The notes below the pieces were generated by a model. That model saw only the letters and a list, made by a program, of their open reading frames with translations. It made no database searches and had not been told where the DNA came from. The translations under genes were made by a program, and so were the position numbers. From the NCBI GenBank assembly GCA_002491825.1, contig DKWR01000048.1:1-5398 (forward strand): DNA of 5,398 bases, given 5' to 3'. Below are positions 4,627 through 5,398 of the stretch, one piece after another. Position 1 is the first letter of the stretch. Each line of letters starts with the position of its first letter. The DNA is from Ruminococcaceae bacterium UBA7147. Its GTDB lineage: Bacteria > Bacillota > Clostridia > Oscillospirales > Acutalibacteraceae.

Positions 4627-5148
4627 ATGAGAAAATGTCTGATTGTAGTTGATTACCAAAATGATTTTGTCACAGGCTCGCTCGGCTTTGCAAAGGCTGA
4701 ACAGCTTGACGATAGAATTGCAGATAAAATTGCAAAATACCGCAACGAAGGCTGGGAAATTGCATTTACGTTCGATACCCACGAGGAGGATTACCTTCAA
4801 ACAAACGAGGGCAGAAATCTGCCCGTAGAGCATTGCATAAAAGGGACGGACGGTCATAAGCTGTACGGCAGAACAGCAGAAATGCTGAAAGAAAATGACA
4901 AGTGCTTTTACAAGCCGAGCTTTGGTTCGGCAGAGCTTTTTGAATATCTGAAAGCAGAAAAATTTGACAAGGTTGAGCTTTGCGGAGTTGTGACAAACAT
5001 ATGCGTAATTTCAAACGCCGTACTTGCAAAAACGGCATTACCCGAGGCAGAGGTTTCGGTTGATTCCTCTTGTGTTGCGTCTAATGATGATAACTTGAAT
5101 AAGTCTGCACTGGACGTAATGCAGAGCCTGCAAATCAATGTTTTATAA
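4627..5148 (+). CDS. pncA: Nicotinamidase (isochorismatase-like cysteine hydrolase)
   Basis: This cytoplasmic hydrolase deamidates nicotinamide to nicotinate and ammonia, feeding PncB, whose gene lies divergently nearby. The 173-residue length is normal for the family. The catalytic triad is visible: Asp9 in VVDYQNDF (7-14), Lys96 in FYKPSFGS (94-101), and the nucleophile Cys126 in CGVVTNICV (119-127), with VV at 121-122 at the usual cis-peptide. The metal site would use Asp50 and His52 (FDTH) and His69 (PVEHC). The second histidine of the common DxHxxxxxH arrangement is missing, and Glu61 is the likely substitute, as I recall for streptococcal PncA. HCIKGTDGHKLYG (69-81) is a family signature. 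The isochorismatase-like superfamily is certain. Nicotinamidase is very likely from the motifs and the pncB context; another amidase of the family is the alternative. Confidence 0.88.
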   Translation: MRKCLIVVDYQNDFVTGSLGFAKAEQLDDRIADKIAKYRNEGWEIAFTFDTHEEDYLQTNEGRNLPVEHCIKGTDGHKLYGRTAEMLKENDKCFYKPSFGSAELFEYLKAEKFDKVELCGVVTNICVISNAVLAKTALPEAEVSVDSSCVASNDDNLNKSALDVMQSLQINVL

Positions 5149-5374
5149 ATCCTTTCAACGCACAATCACTTTGATGTTACAGTACTTTTACAATCTACGT
5201 AATTTGAGCATAACAGCATAATTAGGGGTATTTTTTTGAACAAATTTTCTTTCAGCTATTGACAAATCTCCGCATTAATGATACAATAACTCTTGCGTTG
5301 AATTTTGTTTGATTTTGTGAGATTAATTGCATTTCATGCAAATCAGGCAAAATTTTCTGCAAATGAATATATAC
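5149..5374 (+). other. Intergenic region and tRNA leader
   Basis: No gene is visible between pncA and the tRNA. I find no convincing intrinsic terminator for pncA; the T-run at 5231-5237 has no good stem before it. The second half holds the tRNA promoter and a leader of about 80 bases. The leader contains a small foldback, ATTGCAT (5326-5332) and ATGCAAT (5336-5342), and several A/T-rich repeats. Confidence 0.6.
5259..5287 (+). promoter_or_regulatory. Strong promoter upstream of the tRNA
   Basis: TTGACA (5259-5264) is a perfect -35 box. After a 17-bp spacer, TACAAT (5282-5287) matches five of six -10 bases. Transcription should begin near 5294, about 80 bases before the tRNA. It is the only good promoter in this interval and fits a stable-RNA unit. 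Confidence 0.8.
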
Positions 5375-5398
5375 AGGGGTATAGCTCAGTTGGTAGAG
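5375..5398 (+). tRNA. Partial tRNA gene (probably tRNA-Trp)
   Basis: The first 24 tRNA positions are present. The 5' acceptor strand is AGGGGTA (5375-5381), followed by T8 and A9, D-stem GCTC (5384-5387), D-loop AGTTGGTA, and GAG opening the other D-stem strand. The invariant A14, G18, G19 and A21 are in place. Counting back from T8 puts A at position 1, which is unusual and typical of bacterial tRNA-Trp beginning AGGGG. The anticodon lies beyond the window, so the identity is inferred. In many Clostridia tRNA-Trp precedes secE and nusG. Confidence 0.85.

Overview
The window reads as chromosomal DNA of a Gram-positive, low-to-moderate GC anaerobe. A Ruminococcus-like member of the Clostridia (Oscillospirales) is my best guess. 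The grounds are GGAGG-type ribosome binding sites, consensus sigma-A promoters, a secreted multi-Big_2 protein of the kind common in gut Ruminococcaceae, and a Firmicutes-style nicotinate phosphoribosyltransferase. The assignment is inferred, not proven.

Layout. Bases 1-430 hold no supportable gene. They carry four short palindromes, each preceded on its own strand by GTAG and arranged as two inverted pairs, which resembles the REP/REPIN (BIME) layout. On the minus strand, 431-2557 encodes a 708-residue secreted protein: a signal peptide, a Cys/Trp-rich N-terminal module, a short helical region, and five tandem Ig-like Big_2 repeats. It has its own consensus promoter, packed directly against the terminator of the next minus-strand gene, pncB (2682-4124). 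A 161-bp divergent promoter region follows (4125-4285). On the plus strand lie a 52-residue zinc-ribbon protein (4286-4444), a long imperfect inverted repeat resembling a MITE (about 4439-4613), and a PncA-type nicotinamidase (4627-5148). The window ends with a strong promoter (5259-5287) and the first 24 bases of a tRNA gene, probably tRNA-Trp (from 5375).

How the genes work together. PncA converts nicotinamide to nicotinate, and PncB converts nicotinate to nicotinate mononucleotide. The divergent units therefore supply the two opening steps of Preiss-Handler NAD salvage. A dyad in the shared promoter region is a candidate operator, possibly for a niacin-responsive repressor. The inverted-repeat element appears to have inserted between the zinc-ribbon gene and pncA, which would otherwise be almost or completely contiguous. 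I see no CRISPR array, toxin-antitoxin module or obvious defence system. The least explained items are the foldback element between the zinc-ribbon gene and pncA, the REP-like cluster, and the unclassified N-terminal module of the secreted protein.
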